From positions 1 to 28,184 of the forward strand of contig JADIML010000162.1 of assembly GCA_017694765.1 (NCBI GenBank): 28,184 bases of DNA, in the 5' to 3' direction. Below, piece by piece: positions 1-8,123 of this stretch. The translations under genes were made by a program, and so were the position numbers. The notes beneath the pieces are model-generated. The model saw only the letters and a list, made by a program, of their open reading frames with translations, did no database searches and was not told the origin of the DNA. The first letter of the stretch is position 1. Each line of letters starts with the position of its first letter. This stretch comes from Candidatus Scybalomonas excrementavium (lineage in GTDB: Bacteria; Bacillota; Clostridia; Lachnospirales; Lachnospiraceae).

Positions 1-521
1 TCAATATCATATTTTCTATCTCCAATCATAACAATTTGTGTATAATCTTCACTATTAGCTAATCCAATTGCATACTTCATAACATCTAATTTCTCAACTC
101 GATTTCCTTCAAGATCAGCTCCTGCTATAATGGAAAAATACGAATCTAACTGAAAATGTTCTAAAATCTTCTTAGCAAACACTTCCGGCTTTGATGTGGC
201 AAGTACCATTTCTTTTCCTGCTTCTTTTAATTGTTTTAATACATTGGGAATTCCGTCATACACTTCATTTTCAAAAAGTCCTGTAACCTCATAATATTCT
301 CGATACGCCTTTACGGCCTTATTTGCTTGTTCTTCATCCATATGATAAAATTCCATAAAACTATCTTTTAATGGTGGTCCAATAAATGGTTCCAGTTTTT
401 TTAAATTTGTCTCTTCAATCCCAAATGCTCTTAGGGCATACTGAACAGACTTAGTAATACCAAGCCCAGAATCTGTAATGGTTCCATCTAAGTCAAAAAA
501 TACATATTTCTTGTCTTTCAT
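1..521 (-). CDS. HAD-family phosphatase, phosphoglycolate phosphatase-like (partial, C-terminus cut by window edge)
   Basis: This is a haloacid-dehalogenase superfamily hydrolase, probably a Gph/PGP-type sugar-phosphate or nucleotide phosphatase. The ATG at 519-521 is preceded by a GAGGAA ribosome binding site. About 173 residues are visible, against roughly 210-220 for the family, and the frame is open to base 1. The first motif FFDLDGTITDSG near residues 8-19 supplies the Asp nucleophile and the acid/base Asp. A TSKP stretch fits motif II/III, and the GDRKYDI at the edge is the metal-binding motif IV. An inserted helical cap lies between motifs I and II. The gene is separated from the Tad-like locus upstream by about 170 bp, so it is probably its own unit. 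The true substrate cannot be told from sequence. Confidence 0.88.
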   Translation of the reverse strand, partial: MKDKKYVFFDLDGTITDSGLGITKSVQYALRAFGIEETNLKKLEPFIGPPLKDSFMEFYHMDEEQANKAVKAYREYYEVTGLFENEVYDGIPNVLKQLKEAGKEMVLATSKPEVFAKKILEHFQLDSYFSIIAGADLEGNRVEKLDVMKYAIGLANSEDYTQIVMIGDRKYDI

Positions 522-691
522 TCCAATTTCCTCTTCTTTCCACATTGTAATTCATCGTCATTTTATGTGAAACAAGGATATAGCATTTCCCACTATTATC
601 CTGCTTCTTTTTTCATTATTTTATCATAAAATTGACAATTCGCATACAGATGATTCCATTGGAACACATGATTTTTTTGTACTTTTCCCAT

Positions 692-1525
692 TTATTCTAA
701 CTTCGCTTTCTTATAAGTTCTAGCTCCTGAGTACACAAATCTTGTATAAGTTTTTCCTAATGTTCCTTCCACTGGATATCCTTGAAACAACACAACCATT
801 CCTATATCATCTATGGCACGACACCAATCTTGTTGTTCCACATCAGGTAAATAAAATTCATATTGAAATCCCCACTGATTGCCAATACGGTTATAAAAAT
901 TGCTTATTTGTTCCATTTGTTTTTGTAAGACTTTTAAAATAGTATTTCTACGAATTTGTTCAAAACGTTGCTCTTCTAAAAACCATACCAAACGACTATC
1001 TTTTTTTGCTAAGTCTTGTCGAAGTCCTTCTATCCATGTTGTATTCTCATAAAACGATACCCGAACCCAATCTTTTTTACTTCCTAACTGAAATTGATAA
1101 CGGATTCCTCCCTCTTCATATTCATAATAAGCATAATTGGTCCACGCATCGATAAGATCCCATTGTCCATCATTTTTTGTTGGCTTTTGATAAGCAATGG
1201 ACATTTTATTCTGTTCTATGATGCCTATCATCGGTAAATGCTGGCGTATTTTTGTTTTTGCAATTTCTATATTTGGCACTCCAAAATTGCCATAAAAGGA
1301 TCGATAAAATCGCTCCAGTGCCTCTTCTCTATTTAAAGAAACTGTCTCATAAGTATCTCTTTCTACAAGATCAAATAATCCATCATCGATGGCATTATCT
1401 AATTTTTCATGATATTGGACTTGATATCGACTATATGCGATTATTTCTTGTTCTGCCATTTGTATTGGCAAATATATGACACCGATTATAATAGCAAATA
1501 AAAGACTATAGTCCAGTAGTTTCAT
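692..1525 (-). CDS. Membrane-anchored protein of unknown function, last gene of Tad-like locus
   Basis: This 277-residue protein matches no family that I recognise. It has a short cytoplasmic tip (MKLLDYS), one hydrophobic segment at about residues 8-24 (LLFAIIIGVIYLPIQMA), and then a long hydrophilic domain rich in aromatic and charged residues, presumably outside the membrane. This layout (N-in, single TM, large C-terminal domain) is that of TadE/TadF-type minor pilins or other pseudopilin-like proteins. No prepilin peptidase site is obvious. The start overlaps the end of the preceding gene by 20 bp, so the two are probably translationally coupled. As the distal gene of the locus, it may be a minor pilin or a surface-exposed tip component. 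That role is inferred from context only. Confidence 0.75.
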   Translation of the reverse strand: MKLLDYSLLFAIIIGVIYLPIQMAEQEIIAYSRYQVQYHEKLDNAIDDGLFDLVERDTYETVSLNREEALERFYRSFYGNFGVPNIEIAKTKIRQHLPMIGIIEQNKMSIAYQKPTKNDGQWDLIDAWTNYAYYEYEEGGIRYQFQLGSKKDWVRVSFYENTTWIEGLRQDLAKKDSRLVWFLEEQRFEQIRRNTILKVLQKQMEQISNFYNRIGNQWGFQYEFYLPDVEQQDWCRAIDDIGMVVLFQGYPVEGTLGKTYTRFVYSGARTYKKAKLE

Positions 1526-2012
1526 CTCGTATCATTCCCCCAAGCTCTACTTGTATTGCTGGCATCCTTTGAATGGGTAACAAAAAGTAGGAGCGCATTT
1601 TATCGCCGATTCCTTTTGTTTTACTCGTAACTTTTATAAAAAAGAAATCTCCTCTCTTCATCTCATAACGTCCTATTCCATGAAATAAAACTTCTTGAAT
1701 ATCTTCTTCATAATTGTTTTCATAGCGTTTTACATAACTTTGTGATGCTTCTTCTAGGTCATACACAACTTGTTGATGTTCCATTTCAATTTCATATAAA
1801 TACCCCGTAAAAGCAAGTTGTTTTGTATATTGTTCATACATCTCTTTTGATACATATCCATTACTTCTTATATGTTCTACTAAATATGCTGTCTTCGTTA
1901 GCACATAACTTTCCATAATGATTTCTTGCTTCTCAGATAAGATCAAGAGCGGTACAAAAAATAAGAAAAACACTCCAACTAATACTCCCATTATTTTTCC
2001 AAAACTATTCAT
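1506..2012 (-). CDS. Small membrane-anchored protein of Tad-like locus, unknown family
   Basis: This 168-residue protein has a strong N-terminal hydrophobic segment at about residues 8-26 (MGVLVGVFFLFFVPLLIL). A roughly 140-residue hydrophilic domain with many Tyr, Glu and Lys residues follows. No family is recognised from sequence. The topology and position between two other single-TM proteins suggest a TadE-like or pseudopilin-like component. Its ATG lies inside the end of the 56-aa gene (8-bp overlap) and has only a weak ribosome binding site, which points to translational coupling with that gene. Its own 3' end overlaps the next gene by 20 bp. Confidence 0.75.
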   Translation of the reverse strand: MNSFGKIMGVLVGVFFLFFVPLLILSEKQEIIMESYVLTKTAYLVEHIRSNGYVSKEMYEQYTKQLAFTGYLYEIEMEHQQVVYDLEEASQSYVKRYENNYEEDIQEVLFHGIGRYEMKRGDFFFIKVTSKTKGIGDKMRSYFLLPIQRMPAIQVELGGMIRDETTGL

Positions 2013-2175
2013 ACCACGTAGTTGATACCCCTACGTCTTGTTCTAATTCCATTTGCTTTTGTACAAGACGTATTTCCTCCTTCCATCTATCAAGTTGTAT
2101 CATATGAAATGATAACGCCAAACAAAAGAGCATAATAATTACGATACTTTGTATCATTTCATCAATATGTTCCAT
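2005..2175 (-). CDS. 56-aa single-TM protein, pseudopilin-like candidate in Tad-like locus
   Basis: This short frame begins at ATG 2173-2175 and ends at TAG 2005-2007. The predicted product is 56 aa: a short acidic start (MEHIDEMIQS), a hydrophobic stretch at about residues 11-23 (IVIIMLFCLALSF), then an amphipathic, charged, coiled-coil-like tail (RWKEEIRLVQKQMELEQD). That is the layout of a very small Flp-type pilin or pseudopilin. In-frame TAA just upstream excludes a longer N-terminus. The evidence that it is real is that it fills the gap between neighbours and shares 8 bp with the next gene's start, in a locus where all genes overlap or abut. The ribosome binding site is weak (AAAGAAAGG lies well upstream). 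Function is unproven. Confidence 0.6.
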   Translation of the reverse strand: MEHIDEMIQSIVIIMLFCLALSFHMIQLDRWKEEIRLVQKQMELEQDVGVSTTWYE

Positions 2176-2216
2176 TCCGTTCGTTGTTTAACCTTTCTTT
2201 TTCTTTCCATATATGT

Positions 2217-2657
2217 TTATTGTTGTTTAAAGACTAATCCTACGATTGCAAAATTATCATCTCTTACGACTTCGCCTTGAAATAAAGCAGTTGGATTGAT
2301 ATAATAAGTACCTTTAATATTTTGTGTTTCTTTCCATGTATGACTACTTTTGGTAGATAATGTCGTATCGGTATATCCATAACTTACAATCCCACCTTTT
2401 TTTGTGCTCACTTGAATACATAAATCTTCATTTTGGAATTTGTGAATCGCATGAATGACTTCACTTCCAGAGACTTGAACACCATCATACAATACTTTAT
2501 CTCCCTCTATAAATTCGGCATGAAGTCGATTAATTTGTTCAGCTCCTGAACTTGCTGTACTTTTTGCCTCTCTTGCAATATAAAAACCCAATCCTAAAAT
2601 AATACATGTGATGACTGTTGCCCCTGCTAATAACAATCCTTTTAAACTATTCTCCAT
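2217..2657 (-). CDS. Pilin-like membrane-anchored protein of Tad-like locus
   Basis: This 146-residue protein begins with a short polar head (MENSLKG) followed at once by a hydrophobic helix at about residues 8-29 (LLLAGATVITCIILGLGFYI). A polar stretch with small residues (AKSTASSGAEQINRL) and a compact soluble domain follow. The pattern resembles type IV-like pilins and the small pilin-like proteins found beside Tad genes in clostridia. No canonical Flp processing motif is clear. It follows the large TadB/C-like membrane gene by about 24 bp. It is the best candidate in the window for the structural subunit, but that is inference. A membrane-anchored assembly factor is the alternative. Confidence 0.72.
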   Translation of the reverse strand: MENSLKGLLLAGATVITCIILGLGFYIAREAKSTASSGAEQINRLHAEFIEGDKVLYDGVQVSGSEVIHAIHKFQNEDLCIQVSTKKGGIVSYGYTDTTLSTKSSHTWKETQNIKGTYYINPTALFQGEVVRDDNFAIVGLVFKQQ

Positions 2658-2681
2658 ACGTTATATACTCCTTCCCCTTTA

Positions 2682-4379
2682 CTATGTTTGCATTTGTTGT
2701 AAAAATTCTGATAATTGCACCATACTTTCCATAAGAAACGGAAGAATTAAATACACCCCAATAATAAAGCTAAGTGGAAAAAAAGAAATCATTTGTGCAA
2801 TCATTCCATATTTTTGTACATTTCTCTCATTCTCTTGCTTTCTTTGCTCTTGTCCGTTTTTCCGATGAACCTCTCTATCTTCAAATGCCTTTTTTAACCC
2901 AATTTTATCACTCAATAGAAATCCATCTGCAATCGAAATAAAAGGAAATGCCTTCTTTTCGCTTTTTCCATACTCTCTAAGCTCTAAAAATGCCTCTTCT
3001 TCGCCCTCATAACTAGAAAGCCAACACCATTGTAAAATATCTTTATATACCATCCCCCCTTCTTCCATCCATTCTAATATTTTTATCACATCTAACTGTG
3101 TCTTTTCTGAAAGAAAAATAAGAACAGTTTCATAATGAATAAACTCATGTTCCACGATATATTTCCTTAAAATTGCTTCATACCATAAAATCCAATTTGG
3201 AATTTTCCAGCCGATACACCCTATCAGTATTACTAAGAAAAACTTCTGTAACGTCCACTTACTTTTTTGATATTGTTCTAAGTTTTGTTTTACTTGTAAC
3301 ACTCCAACTTTCGCTGGCAAAAAATTGGTTTTATTATAATACTCATAAAGTTCCTGCCAAATTTGTTCCTCATCAATCTCCTTTTCTTCTTTATACTTTT
3401 CTCCTACATAAAGAACTCCTTTTTGCCAGTTTTCTGATAATAACCCTGTACTAGATGCCTCTTCAATTCCCCAGAGTTCTTTTCCTTCTAAGGCTTGTGC
3501 TTGCTTACTTGATAGAAACAAACAAGTAATTAAAATAGATAAGAAAAACAACACCATTGCTATCAAAAACTTTTTTAATAGAAATTGTTCTGGCGTTAAA
3601 ATCGTCCGAAATGATTGTAACTTTTTCTTCTCCTTTTCATAATACGTTGAAAAACTTTGTTCCCAAATTTTAAATACCCATTGCATTACACTTTTTTCCT
3701 CGAGATACTCTAAAAAAGAAGGTTTCTTCTCTTCTTTCACATCCTTTTGTAAAAAGAAACGAATCTGTTCTATGAGCCACCATGTCATAAGTACAACAAA
3801 AAAGATACTGACGAGCGCCCATATTCCAAAAGTTCCTCTATAATACTTACTTAACTCGGGAAGATTTAAGATACCCCATTGTTCGATACTTTTTAGAAAA
3901 AATCCCGGAAATAAAATTAAAAAACTAAGACCTCCAAATAAAGCCTGTATTTTTTCTTTTTTCCAAATTTCAATGACTATATCTTGTTGTAGAAGTTGAA
4001 TACATTCTAAAAATGTATTTTTATCTTCTTTTGTGCCATATTCCATTTCCATATAAACTAGGCTTCCAAATAATTTAACAAATGGATTCTTTTGTTCTTG
4101 CATATACTGCTTTCTTACTTCTTCCTTATTCGAACAAAGCACTTCATAAATTTTCTCTCCTTCTAGTAACACCCGATCTTTCATATCATAGAGCACTTCA
4201 AAAATAGCATCCTCTATCATTCCAGTAGCAAAATAGACTTGCTTTACTTTTTGAACAAAGTTTAAAAAATCCTTTAAAAACTGGCACTCTTCTCTTTCCT
4301 TTTTATACCGTTTATATGATTTTATAAAGAGAATGATAGAAACTATGATGAGCATGATATAAAAAAGATTAATCCCCAT
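2682..4379 (-). CDS. TadB/TadC-like (T2SSF-type) inner-membrane platform protein
   Basis: This 565-residue membrane protein follows the CpaF/TadA-type ATPase, which is the usual place of the TadB/TadC platform proteins. Hydrophobic segments are visible at about residues 3-20, 146-163, 184-204, 270-289, 379-397 and 525-550, with long cytoplasmic helical regions between them. The first half (cytoplasmic bundle, then two TMs) and the second half (cytoplasmic bundle, then a C-terminal TM) each look like one T2SSF unit. The length is about twice that of a single TadB or TadC, so it may be a fusion of both. The sequence is very divergent and Lys/Glu-rich. The ATG overlaps the ATPase stop by 11 bp and has a GGGAG site 6 nt upstream. 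It would anchor the ATPase and drive subunit assembly. Confidence 0.78.
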   Translation of the reverse strand: MGINLFYIMLIIVSIILFIKSYKRYKKEREECQFLKDFLNFVQKVKQVYFATGMIEDAIFEVLYDMKDRVLLEGEKIYEVLCSNKEEVRKQYMQEQKNPFVKLFGSLVYMEMEYGTKEDKNTFLECIQLLQQDIVIEIWKKEKIQALFGGLSFLILFPGFFLKSIEQWGILNLPELSKYYRGTFGIWALVSIFFVVLMTWWLIEQIRFFLQKDVKEEKKPSFLEYLEEKSVMQWVFKIWEQSFSTYYEKEKKKLQSFRTILTPEQFLLKKFLIAMVLFFLSILITCLFLSSKQAQALEGKELWGIEEASSTGLLSENWQKGVLYVGEKYKEEKEIDEEQIWQELYEYYNKTNFLPAKVGVLQVKQNLEQYQKSKWTLQKFFLVILIGCIGWKIPNWILWYEAILRKYIVEHEFIHYETVLIFLSEKTQLDVIKILEWMEEGGMVYKDILQWCWLSSYEGEEEAFLELREYGKSEKKAFPFISIADGFLLSDKIGLKKAFEDREVHRKNGQEQRKQENERNVQKYGMIAQMISFFPLSFIIGVYLILPFLMESMVQLSEFLQQMQT

Positions 4380-5961
4380 ACCGAGCTCCCATTTCTTCTA
4401 AAAATTGTTGCTTTTCCTTCGCTGTTAAATGCCTTAAAATGGCATACTTTGTTTCCTTAGACATTTGATTTTTGATTACGTAACTACCTTTCTCCCATAC
4501 AATTAAATCACGAGAAAGAACTCCTTCTTGTTGATAATTTGGTATGATTTCTGTAATTCTCTCTATGTATCGCTCTCCTTCTCTCGTCTTTTCCATATGA
4601 ACATCAAAACGAATACTTGATACCACTTGTTCTAAAGCGATTGTTTCATTTTGGAATCCACCTTCTTTTAATAAAGCATTTCTAAGTCCTTCTACTAATG
4701 TTTTTGTTGTTTTAGCATGATGAGTAAACATAGTAAATAACGATGCTGTTTGTGCCACTTGAATGAGCCAGCTGGCTACTTCATGTGTCGCTACTTCCCC
4801 TAAAATAGTTACCATTCCATCTGTTTTCTTTAAAAGATCCAGTGCCTCTTGTCCAGAAATACTCTCTGTTTCTCTTAATGATAAAATATTTCGATCTGGA
4901 TATCGTTCCCTTAGCTGTAATTCAAATGTCAGTTCTTGAACTCGAATCGTATACGCAAATGGAATAAATTGAATGAGTGCCATTAAAAGTGTTGTTTTGC
5001 CACTTCCTTGATTCCCTGTCACTCCCATAACTTGACATCCTTTTACAATCCATTTTAGCATCCGATATATATCTCTATTGGTATCCCATTTTAAAATACC
5101 TTCTAGTTCTAATTGCTTTGCCATATCAAATTTTCTAACAAAAAAGACCCAAGTTTCCGAAAATGGTGGTCGCATAACAACAACTCTAGAACCATCTTTT
5201 CTCGTTCCTGTTATATATCCCCTTGATTGGCTTAATTGCCCAATACTTTCATAACGATATAAATTTTTACATACTCTTATAAACTCTCTATCATCTTCGA
5301 ATGTAAGAAATGAGAAATGAATCGTAATTCCATGATAAAAAATCCAAATGGTTTTTTCGTTTTTTGATACTCCACCTGACACTCCATCTAAATTCATCCA
5401 TAAAAGCTGGTCAATCATCCCATACCCAAGATAACTTTCATAAATTCTTTGCACTAAAATTTTTAGTTTTTCTTCATAAGATAATGGTCTATATTCCTGA
5501 TAAAAAGCTCTCTCAACATCTTGCATACTCACTTCATAAACGCTGTCATCTCCTTGATATTTGGATTGATTCCAATGATAACATTCTATTAAGTGTTCCA
5601 ATGCTTCTTTTCCAACTTCTTGCTCCTTTAATGATAATAAAATTAAAAACTTTGTCCGAAGTTCAATCTCACTTGGATTTTGGAAAGGAAACATGCTATC
5701 AATGGTAATAGGCGAAATCTCACCATATTTTTGGATAAACTCCATAATATAATTTTGGATAAAAACTTTAGCTACCTCATCTCCATAGCCACATTCTTTT
5801 AATGATTTTCGTATCATCGATTTACTTGCTTCCCAACGAAGTATTTCTTCCTTTGATAACTTCCACTTTTTTGGATTACTTCTTAAAATTCTATGAAACT
5901 GTTGTTTTACAACTTCAATCAACTTCTCAATTTTTTCGCTCCATTCTATCTTTTTTTCCAC
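4369..5961 (-). CDS. tadA: CpaF/TadA-type secretion and pilus-assembly ATPase
   Basis: This 530-residue protein belongs to the type II/IV secretion ATPase superfamily (VirB11/CpaF branch), cytoplasmic hexamers that power pilus assembly. The N-terminal helical domain spans roughly residues 1-200 and the RecA-like core follows. The Walker A is GNQGSGKTT at residues 316-324. The Walker B region is DGMVTILGEVATHE at 381-394, with the Glu of GEV at the usual place. A His-box-like FTHHAKTT lies near 412-419. The start is GTG at 5959-5961, chosen because GGGAGG sits 6 nt upstream. It lies inside the end of the upstream CpaE-like gene (35-bp overlap). This is the only clearly intact ATPase of the locus. 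The family call is secure, while the exact system it serves is not. Confidence 0.9.
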   Translation of the reverse strand: MEKKIEWSEKIEKLIEVVKQQFHRILRSNPKKWKLSKEEILRWEASKSMIRKSLKECGYGDEVAKVFIQNYIMEFIQKYGEISPITIDSMFPFQNPSEIELRTKFLILLSLKEQEVGKEALEHLIECYHWNQSKYQGDDSVYEVSMQDVERAFYQEYRPLSYEEKLKILVQRIYESYLGYGMIDQLLWMNLDGVSGGVSKNEKTIWIFYHGITIHFSFLTFEDDREFIRVCKNLYRYESIGQLSQSRGYITGTRKDGSRVVVMRPPFSETWVFFVRKFDMAKQLELEGILKWDTNRDIYRMLKWIVKGCQVMGVTGNQGSGKTTLLMALIQFIPFAYTIRVQELTFELQLRERYPDRNILSLRETESISGQEALDLLKKTDGMVTILGEVATHEVASWLIQVAQTASLFTMFTHHAKTTKTLVEGLRNALLKEGGFQNETIALEQVVSSIRFDVHMEKTREGERYIERITEIIPNYQQEGVLSRDLIVWEKGSYVIKNQMSKETKYAILRHLTAKEKQQFLEEMGARYGD

Positions 5962-6742
5962 GTATTTCCTCCCTTTTTAGTTTTTTCATCACCCTTCCTA
6001 TCTGCTCCCAAAATATATTTCTTTCTCTTTTTTCAATATCACACTGAATAGCTAAATATTTCATCCCACTTCCCTTAGACCAACTATCCATATATTGATA
6101 TTGGTAAGGAATTGTACCAATAATATGTTTCCCTAATTTTGGAAATAGTATTTTGATATTAGATTCGTTAAAAAAGGACTGATCCATATATTTTGCTAAA
6201 ACAATCGATTGATTCTTTCGAAACTCTCTTTGCTCAAACTTTTCAAACATCCATCGATTTTGTGGAAAAAAATAAAGAGTTTGATCGACTATCTTTTCTA
6301 ATTCTTCCCATATTTCTTTTTGTTCCCATCCTACATCAATAAAAATATAATCATATTCTTTTTTACATCGCTCTATCATACTCGGTAACCAACGCATGAC
6401 TTCTTTTTTATAAATAGATTCATTTACTTTTGTTGTAGATGGCAAAAGATGAAATTTTCCTTCTCCACAATGTAATGTTAAAACTGCTCTTTCTATCACA
6501 GCTTCTCCATGACTTCCTATACTTTCAATCCGAAGAAGTTCATCAATTCCTTTCGTCTCAAAAAAACCTTCTCTTTTCCCCTTCTTCATTCCTAATAAAG
6601 TTTCTTCTAAATTATTATGAAACCCTATTTGAATCAATAGATTTTTTGTCTCTTCTTCAAAATAATTCCATGCACTTAATGCAGCAAGTCCACTTGATAC
6701 CCCAATTTGTGATGCAATGGGACTGTATCCTGCAATTACCAT
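5927..6742 (-). CDS. CpaE/TadZ-like (MinD/ParA-fold) protein lacking a P-loop
   Basis: This 271-residue protein resembles the ATPase-like half of TadZ/CpaE localisation factors. The N-terminal strand leads into GYSPIASQIGVSSGLAAL, where MinD-type proteins have KGGVGKT, so the nucleotide-binding Lys is absent. A Walker-B-like strand, KEYDYIFIDVG, is kept at about residues 129-139, followed by strand-helix units typical of the fold (LYFFPQNRW, SIVLAKYM). An AAAGGAAA site precedes the ATG. The gene lies between a second P-loop-less homologue and the CpaF/TadA ATPase, which it overlaps by 35 bp. It probably acts as a non-catalytic scaffold or polar-localisation factor. The assignment rests on fold-like pattern and context, not on strong motifs. 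Confidence 0.68.
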   Translation of the reverse strand: MVIAGYSPIASQIGVSSGLAALSAWNYFEEETKNLLIQIGFHNNLEETLLGMKKGKREGFFETKGIDELLRIESIGSHGEAVIERAVLTLHCGEGKFHLLPSTTKVNESIYKKEVMRWLPSMIERCKKEYDYIFIDVGWEQKEIWEELEKIVDQTLYFFPQNRWMFEKFEQREFRKNQSIVLAKYMDQSFFNESNIKILFPKLGKHIIGTIPYQYQYMDSWSKGSGMKYLAIQCDIEKRERNIFWEQIGRVMKKLKREEIRGKKDRMERKN

Positions 6743-6769
6743 ATTTTATTTCCTTTCTTCCCCCACTTA

Positions 6770-7468
6770 CTATGAACCAAATACCACTGATATTTCCTTC
6801 TCTTCATTTGGTTTCATCACCCACTCTTTTACTAAACTCCACACAATCTTTCTCATACTAGAAGCTGTTCTTTTCCATGGAATTTCGAATTGATATTGAC
6901 ATCGAATTTGATTTTGCTTTTCTTTTGTTCCCCATTTCAAATAAAAAGCATGATCTTTTAAAATTCCCATAGACTGTATTACTTGCCTTAAATATGTAGA
7001 TGCTGTTTTATTCAACAGTTCCATTCGAAATACCATATATTTATTCATGCTACTTGGCAATTTCATACCCTCTAATGCCTCCATATGATGACGTTGCAGA
7101 TCTGTAAAAAACACAATATTTTCACAAAGAAAAACATCTCTTCGTCCACAGGAATAATCAAAATCCATTAAAATGAAATCATATTCTTTTTGTTGAATTA
7201 AATTTTGAATTTCTCCAATCTTTGGATCACCTAAATAAAAAATATTTTGATACTCCATCGTCTGTCCTTGAATATAATCTGGAATTGTAGACATTAAAGA
7301 ACGCATTGTCGTATAGTCCACTAATAGCACTTTCATTTGCATTTCACTCAGCACTTTTGCAATACAGGAAATAAAATCATACTTATCTGTTCCAATAAAA
7401 CCAATAACTTTAGTCAATATAGTATGTTCCCTCTTCATTTCCTGACTGTGTCCACTCTGTTGCTTCAT
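6770..7468 (-). CDS. Second CpaE/TadZ-like protein with degenerate nucleotide-binding site
   Basis: This 232-residue protein has the strand-loop-helix order of MinD/ParA-type proteins. KVIGFIGTDKYDFISCIAKV begins near residue 20, KVLLVDYTTM follows, and YDFILMDFDYSCG (about residues 104-116) is Walker-B-like. Where the P-loop should be, the sequence is GTDKYDFIS, with no GKT/S. The start is ATG 7466-7468, because AAAGGAGG lies 9 nt upstream. This makes a 59-bp overlap with the 3' end of the CpaB-like gene. An internal ATG at 7438 is possible but has no proper spacer. It may pair with the next gene's product as a non-catalytic dimer, which is inferred. Confidence 0.62.
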   Translation of the reverse strand: MKQQSGHSQEMKREHTILTKVIGFIGTDKYDFISCIAKVLSEMQMKVLLVDYTTMRSLMSTIPDYIQGQTMEYQNIFYLGDPKIGEIQNLIQQKEYDFILMDFDYSCGRRDVFLCENIVFFTDLQRHHMEALEGMKLPSSMNKYMVFRMELLNKTASTYLRQVIQSMGILKDHAFYLKWGTKEKQNQIRCQYQFEIPWKRTASSMRKIVWSLVKEWVMKPNEEKEISVVFGS

Positions 7469-8123
7469 CTACTCTCTCCTCCTTTGCTGACTCTGACCAT
7501 CCTTCCATTCTCTCTTCTAAATGTTTTCTCATTTTTTCTTCTAAAATAGAAGTGGCTTGTCCTATAATGTTAGAATTATTTTTTATTAAATTACAAATCT
7601 CAATACTTGGCATATAATTGCTAATCGATGCCTCTTGTTTTTGTTGTCTTAAATACCGAACTGTATAAAGAGTTCCTTCCATCTGCACACAATCTACGAT
7701 GCTACTTGATAAACGTAAAATTTCCTCTTCCGTTAAAAATAATGTCATTCTTCCTTCTTCTAAAGAAAGCTCGTGACATCCTCTCTTGGACAAAACGACA
7801 TATTCTTCGCCATTTGGATACCGAATTCGAACATCAATCAAATCCCCTTCTCTTAATCTGGATGGTAAAGAAACTGTTTTTACTTCTATTGCTCTTTCCG
7901 TTCCTTGTATAACTTCTTTATTTTGATTCCCACTTTCATTATTTGACTGATTTTCTTCTATAACATTCGTTTCCTTGTGCTCTTCTTGCGTTTCAAGTAG
8001 TTGTTCCGTTACAATATGTTCTTTTTTGTCTTCTTTTTGCTTTCTAACAACTAAAAAGATGATGACTCCTATAAGAATTAGAAATCCTATATAAATTCCT
8101 TTCTTATATTTTTTATAACCCAA
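7410..8123 (-). CDS. CpaB/RcpC-like protein with SAF-type domain, first gene of Tad-like locus
   Basis: This 237-residue protein has an N-terminal TM helix at about residues 9-26 (GIYIGFLILIGVIIFLVV) and a low-complexity Glu/Asn-rich linker at 30-75. A domain at about 80-116 has the CpaB/SAF flavour: VKTVSLPSRLREGDLIDVRI followed by a VVLSKRG strand. The C-terminal region resembles the RcpC part of CpaB. In Gram-negative Tad systems CpaB supports the secretin channel. In a monoderm it may instead guide the filament through the wall. The start is TTG at 8121-8123 with GGAGGAAAG upstream (AGGAGG ends 12 nt before the TTG, slightly long), and no ATG offers a better site. It opens the operon after a gene-free region of about 485 bp. 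Confidence 0.72.
   Translation of the reverse strand: MGYKKYKKGIYIGFLILIGVIIFLVVRKQKEDKKEHIVTEQLLETQEEHKETNVIEENQSNNESGNQNKEVIQGTERAIEVKTVSLPSRLREGDLIDVRIRYPNGEEYVVLSKRGCHELSLEEGRMTLFLTEEEILRLSSSIVDCVQMEGTLYTVRYLRQQKQEASISNYMPSIEICNLIKNNSNIIGQATSILEEKMRKHLEERMEGWSESAKEERVDEATEWTQSGNEEGTYYID

Noticed and set aside
640..680. Terminator after the Tad-like locus
   Set aside because: The TTCCATTGGAA hairpin is short and its T-run is on the plus strand, so it does not suit the minus-strand operon.
742..942. 66-codon plus-strand frame inside the last Tad-like gene
   Set aside because: It is the complement of a coherent minus-strand gene, with no ribosome binding site and a composition that mirrors the real frame.
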